The notes below the pieces were generated by a model. The model made no database searches. It was not told the DNA's origin and saw nothing but the letters and a program-made list of their open reading frames with translations. 17,347 bases of DNA from an uncultured Mediterranea sp. (lineage in GTDB: Bacteria; Bacteroidota; Bacteroidia; Bacteroidales; Bacteroidaceae): the NCBI GenBank assembly GCA_946007445.1, contig CAMGAL010000013.1, forward strand, positions 1 through 17,347, read 5' to 3'. Numbering within the stretch: position 1 is the stretch's first letter; each line of letters opens with the position of its first letter. This document shows, one piece after another, positions 14,204 to 17,347 of this stretch. Position numbers and translations under genes: made by a program.

Positions 14204-15895
14204 TTACTTCACGATGCTGGCAAAAGTTGCGTCAGTGAAATACTTGGAGAACTCCAGGTCAGAAGCTGCCTTCTTAGCCAGCGTAGCGTCCTTGGCAACA
14301 GCTGCCTTCAGGCTGCTGGTAACCATAGAAGCGTTGTTGGTGCGGGCACCCAGAACGGCCATCAGGTAGTCGGTGTATGCATCGGGCTTCTCCACGCCAG
14401 CCAGTGTGTTCTTGGCCTTGTTGTAGTCCTTAGCCAGAATCTGTGCCAGAGCAGCGCTGTTGGTCTTGGTGTCGCCGAAAGCGTTGACAGCTCTGTCGTA
14501 CTGGCCCTGAGCTACGTAGAGGTTACCGAGGGCTTCGTTCACTTCCTTGGCACCTGCTGCCTTAGCAAGATAAGACTCAGCTGCAGCCTTGTCACCCTTC
14601 TCCAGAGCGATCAGACCCAGGTTCATGTTAGCCTCGGGAGCATCCTTCACAGAAGCAGCCTTCTTGAAGAAGCCTTCAGCCTTGTCGTAGTTACCGGCCT
14701 CATAAGCCAGCTTACCCAGGTTGTTGTAAGCGCGGAAGTCGTTGGGATAGATTTGAGTAGCCTTGGTGTAGAGAGCTTCCTTCTTGGCAGCATCCTTGGT
14801 CAGGGTAGCGGCATAGAGCAGCTCCTCGATGTTCAGCTGCTTGGCATCGCTGTCGGCCAGAGCGGCAATCTCTTCGTCAGACTTACCGATGATCTCGTAG
14901 TTCAGCGTCAAGCGAGAACGACGCAGCTGAGGCAGGATTTCGTCGGCCAGAGTCTTGTAGACAGAAGAGATGTTCTTAATCTCCTGCTCTCTCTGCTCGG
15001 GCTCAGAGTACATAGAGAGGACGCGCAGGATGAGTTCCTTGTCCTGGATGTTGCTCTTGCTCACCAGTTCCTGGAAGCCTTCCCAGTCTTCAGCCGTGTA
15101 CTTGGTGTCCACGTTAGCCTCAACCTTCGACTTCTTCAGGTTCTTGTTGATGACCTTGGCGGTGTTGTCCTGACGCTTTTCAGCCAAACCTTGGTTCAGG
15201 TCATAGCCACCATCGGGAGAAGCGTATGCAGAAATCTCGATGTTGCTAATCTTCTTGTTCTCGGCAGCGTTGATGGTCTTCACTTCCTCGTCGAAAGCCT
15301 TGGCGGTCTTCAACTCGCTGGCGCGAACGTTGGCCTGCTGGATGAGGAACATGATGTTGGCATCGTACTTGTCCTTGATGATGCGCTGGAAAGCGTCGTC
15401 ACCCAGAGAAGCGTTGGCGCTACCTACGGTCTCACCAATCAGTTCAGAAGTAGCGATGACGCCATCGGCCACCTTCACTGCGGGGATTTCGATTTCCTTA
15501 TTGCCTACCTTGGCCTTGAACTGCAGGTAGAGCTCCGACTTAGCCATTTCGGGCACGTAGTCGAACACGGCCTTCATGGTGTAGTTGCCACCCATCCTGT
15601 AAGAGATGGTCTGGTCGTTACCTTCCACCTTCTCGCCCTGGAATACGGCCGACTGAGCCTTGGCCTCGCCACCGTTCCACTTCAGGACAGGAGTTACTTC
15701 TACTACGGCATTCTTCTTGAAATACTTCTCGGGGAACTTACCGTTGATGGTTGCGGGCACCTTACCACCCACAGCTTCCAACACTTGGGGAGTCACAGTG
15801 AAATAGTCCGAAGACAACTCGCCCATCTTGTTGCTGCACGATGTCAGTACAGCAACCACTGCCAATAACAAAGGCAAATAGAGTTTCTTAGTCAT
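14204..15895 (-). CDS. OmpA-like/TPR outer-envelope lipoprotein
   Basis: 563 residues. MTKK, a hydrophobic stretch and Cys20 (VLTSC) make a clear lipoprotein signal. Residues 30-150 are beta-rich. Residues about 175-335 look like an OmpA C-terminal-like domain, with IEISAYASPDG (219-229) followed by N-x-x-L-x-x-x-R, the peptidoglycan-binding motif region; a long insertion separates its strands. TPR repeats follow (about 365-475; for example NNLGKLAYEAGNYDKAEGFF), then an Ala/Lys-rich helical tail. It probably links the outer membrane to the wall or scaffolds other envelope proteins; the exact role is unknown. Lysine is encoded almost only by AAG and the gene is less GC-rich than its neighbours, which suggests high expression. 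ATG at 15895 is chosen because an upstream in-frame start at 15970 overlaps the -7 box and would hide the lipobox. Confidence 0.85.
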   Translation of the reverse strand: MTKKLYLPLLLAVVAVLTSCSNKMGELSSDYFTVTPQVLEAVGGKVPATINGKFPEKYFKKNAVVEVTPVLKWNGGEAKAQSAVFQGEKVEGNDQTISYRMGGNYTMKAVFDYVPEMAKSELYLQFKAKVGNKEIEIPAVKVADGVIATSELIGETVGSANASLGDDAFQRIIKDKYDANIMFLIQQANVRASELKTAKAFDEEVKTINAAENKKISNIEISAYASPDGGYDLNQGLAEKRQDNTAKVINKNLKKSKVEANVDTKYTAEDWEGFQELVSKSNIQDKELILRVLSMYSEPEQREQEIKNISSVYKTLADEILPQLRRSRLTLNYEIIGKSDEEIAALADSDAKQLNIEELLYAATLTKDAAKKEALYTKATQIYPNDFRAYNNLGKLAYEAGNYDKAEGFFKKAASVKDAPEANMNLGLIALEKGDKAAAESYLAKAAGAKEVNEALGNLYVAQGQYDRAVNAFGDTKTNSAALAQILAKDYNKAKNTLAGVEKPDAYTDYLMAVLGARTNNASMVTSSLKAAVAKDATLAKKAASDLEFSKYFTDATFASIVK

Positions 15896-15967
15896 TTTAG
15901 AAATATTAATTAAACGTTTGTAATTGAAAATTCCATTCGTTTCGCCTATGCAGGGCATAAAGCTCCA

Positions 15968-15975
15968 CAAAGGTA
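15968..15975 (-). promoter_or_regulatory. -7 promoter box of the OmpA-like/TPR lipoprotein gene
   Basis: The minus strand reads TACCTTTG, a full -7 match, giving an AT-rich leader of about 65 nt before the ATG at 15895. No clear TTTG is seen at -33. Confidence 0.5.
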
Positions 15976-16032
15976 ATAAAAAACCTCACTCTTGGTGATA
16001 CTTTCATGGATATTTATTATTATTTAATAAAC

Positions 16033-16998
16033 TTAATCCTCATTTGGCTTTAATCGATGTTCATTTCGGTATTTGATGTTGCGCGGATGGTGCTCGATGA
16101 TTTCGCTACGCAAGCGCTGACGGTCGATGTGTGTATAGATTTCTGTCGTAGAGATAGACTCGTGACCCAGCATGCACTGGATGGCGCGTAGGTTGGCTCC
16201 CCCCTCCAGCAGGTGGGTGGCGAAAGAGTGGCGCAGGGTGTGCGGACTGATGTTTTTCGTGATGCCGGCCATCTCGGCCAGCTGCTTGATGAGATGAAAC
16301 ACCATGATGCGTCCTATGCCGTTGCCCCAGCGGGCCAGGAAGAGGGTGTCTTCGAAGCCCGGCTTGATGCGCCATTCGCTTTTTCGTATGCTGAGCCAAT
16401 AGCCTATCTCCTTGATGGCGCGGGGCGAGATGGGCACCAGCCGCTGTTTGTCTCCCTTTCCTTCCACCTTGATGAACCCCTCTTGCAGGTAAAGGTCCGA
16501 CAGCTTGAGGTTGCACAGTTCCGAGACGCGCAATCCGCAGCTGTAGAGGGTCTCCACGATGGCACAGTTGCGTTGCCCCTCTTTGCTGCTGCGGTCTATG
16601 CAGCTGATCAGGGCATCTATCTCCTCCACCGTGAGCACTTCGGGCAGGTGCTTCCCTATCTTGGGCCCCACCAGCAGTTCGGCGGGGTCGTCGTCGCGAT
16701 AGTCGCTCATCACCAGAAAGCGGTAGAACGACTTTATCCCCGACAGGACGCGGGCTTGCGAGCGGGGATGGATGCCGATGTCGTGCAGGCCGGCCAGGAA
16801 GGTTTGCAAATCCTCCAACCGGGCCTCCTGCAGGCAGACTCCTGCCTCCTCCAGGTAGTGTTGCAGCTTCTCCACATCCTGTCCGTAGGCCTCCAACGTG
16901 CGGGCCGACAACCCTTTTTCGAGTTTCAGATACTGCTTGTAGCGCTTCATCAGCCGCGTTTCTTCTGCCTTATTGGGCTGTTTTTCTTCACTATTCAT
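16033..16998 (-). CDS. xerD: Tyrosine recombinase XerD
   Basis: 321 residues. An N-terminal SAM-like DNA-binding domain (about 18-105, with KYLKLEKGLS-type start RYKQYLKLEKGLSARTL) is followed by the catalytic domain. The active-site residues are all present: Arg157 (GLRVSE), Lys181 (EGKGDKQR), His253 and Arg256 (SPHTLRHSFATHLL), His279 (LGHE) and the nucleophile Tyr288 (TEIYTHID). XerC/XerD resolve chromosome dimers at dif. The C-terminal HHPR tail and housekeeping surroundings fit the chromosomal XerD rather than an element-encoded integrase. No dif-like site is evident in the window. The start at 16998 lies about 17 nt after the predicted transcription start; Met17 (16950) is an alternative. 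It is divergent from aroQ. Confidence 0.92.
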   Translation of the reverse strand: MNSEEKQPNKAEETRLMKRYKQYLKLEKGLSARTLEAYGQDVEKLQHYLEEAGVCLQEARLEDLQTFLAGLHDIGIHPRSQARVLSGIKSFYRFLVMSDYRDDDPAELLVGPKIGKHLPEVLTVEEIDALISCIDRSSKEGQRNCAIVETLYSCGLRVSELCNLKLSDLYLQEGFIKVEGKGDKQRLVPISPRAIKEIGYWLSIRKSEWRIKPGFEDTLFLARWGNGIGRIMVFHLIKQLAEMAGITKNISPHTLRHSFATHLLEGGANLRAIQCMLGHESISTTEIYTHIDRQRLRSEIIEHHPRNIKYRNEHRLKPNED

Positions 16999-17008
16999 TT
17001 CTTTTGTC

Positions 17009-17030
17009 TATCTTTGCAGCGACAAAGATA
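17009..17030. promoter_or_regulatory. Face-to-face -7 boxes of divergent xerD and aroQ
   Basis: Plus-strand TATCTTTG (17009-17016) and its exact inverse CAAAGATA (17023-17030) are 6 nt apart. Each is a full TAnnTTTG match facing its own gene: the plus-strand box lies 33 nt before the aroQ ATG, the minus-strand box 24 nt before the xerD ATG. Neither has a good -33 TTTG at normal spacing. Confidence 0.6.
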
Positions 17031-17049
17031 CTAAAAATTGCAAGAAATT

Positions 17050-17347
17050 ATGAGGATTCAAATCATCAATGGTCCCAACATCAATCTGCTGGGCAAGCGC
17101 GAGCCGACCATCTATGGCAGCCGCAGTTTTGAGGAGTATCTCGACGAGTTGAGTGCCCGCTACCCGGATGTGACCATCGACTATTTCCAGTCGAACATCG
17201 AAGGCGAACTGATTGACCGCATCCAGCAGGCGGGATTCGAGGCCGACGGCATCATCCTGAATGCTGGGGCTTACACCCATACTTCCATTGCCCTGCTCGA
17301 TGCCATCCGGGCCGTGCCGGCTCCGGTGGTGGAGGTCCACATCAGCA
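17050..17347 (+). CDS. aroQ: Type II 3-dehydroquinate dehydratase, truncated by window edge
   Basis: The first 99 codons are present; the gene continues past the right edge. The N-terminus MRIQIINGPNINLLGKREP is the signature of type II dehydroquinases, which dehydrate 3-dehydroquinate to 3-dehydroshikimate in the shikimate pathway (aromatic amino acids). Visible active-site residues are Arg17 and Tyr22 (REPTIYG), Asn71 and His77 (LNAGAYTHTS), and Glu95 and His97 (VEVHIS). The family is usually about 140-150 residues, so about two thirds is here. Start ATG at 17050 follows the -7 box at 17009-17016. Confidence 0.93.
   Translation, partial: MRIQIINGPNINLLGKREPTIYGSRSFEEYLDELSARYPDVTIDYFQSNIEGELIDRIQQAGFEADGIILNAGAYTHTSIALLDAIRAVPAPVVEVHIS

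Noticed and set aside
16033..16998. Tyrosine recombinase as the mark of an integrated mobile element
   Set aside because: Domain layout, the HHPR tail and the position beside aroQ fit chromosomal XerD. No att repeats, tRNA or mobility genes are nearby.

Overview
The window looks like chromosomal DNA of a GC-rich member of the Bacteroidales, most likely Bacteroides or a close relative. Three things support this. Promoter-like sites match the Bacteroidetes sigma-ABfr pattern: a -7 box TAnnTTTG, sometimes with a -33 TTTG 18-19 nt upstream. Several proteins are of Bacteroidales-typical families (DUF4827 lipoprotein, DUF4369-type/thioredoxin-like lipoprotein, OmpA-like/TPR lipoprotein). Short AT-rich leaders separate GC-rich genes. 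I see no tRNA, rRNA, CRISPR array, insertion sequence or prophage, and all genes except the one cut by the right edge appear intact.

Left part (1-2103): a promoter at 20-50 drives something leftward beyond the edge. The leftward pair rpe (ribulose-phosphate 3-epimerase) and an exported PPP-type metallophosphoesterase follows. Middle part (2049-11233): a rightward series of cls-like phospholipase D/cardiolipin synthase, comEC (DNA uptake channel), an NrnA-like DHH phosphoesterase, a 148-bp structured repeat element, a DUF4827 lipoprotein, glmM (phosphoglucosamine mutase), an AGCS sodium:alanine symporter and a YitT-family membrane protein. Right part (11478-16998): a leftward series of xerD, an OmpA-like/TPR lipoprotein, a long palindromic repeat, a thioredoxin-fold lipoprotein and comM/yifB. 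At the right edge aroQ (type II 3-dehydroquinate dehydratase) starts rightward, divergent from xerD, and is truncated.

The content is mostly housekeeping: pentose phosphate and shikimate metabolism, amino-sugar precursor supply, phospholipid synthesis, small-RNA/nucleotide turnover and chromosome dimer resolution. It also holds two genes of natural transformation, comEC and comM. The most interesting material is non-coding. The element at 6603-6750 is bounded by three tandem 9-mers on one side and three inverted copies on the other, with nested hairpins between. The hairpin at 14118-14180 is also built from tandem 9-mers of a different sequence in inverted arrangement. An AT-rich convergent gap at 11234-11477 carries two 8-bp dyads and what looks like a lone promoter and start codon. 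Face-to-face -7 boxes lie between xerD and aroQ. I do not see a clearly new multi-gene system.
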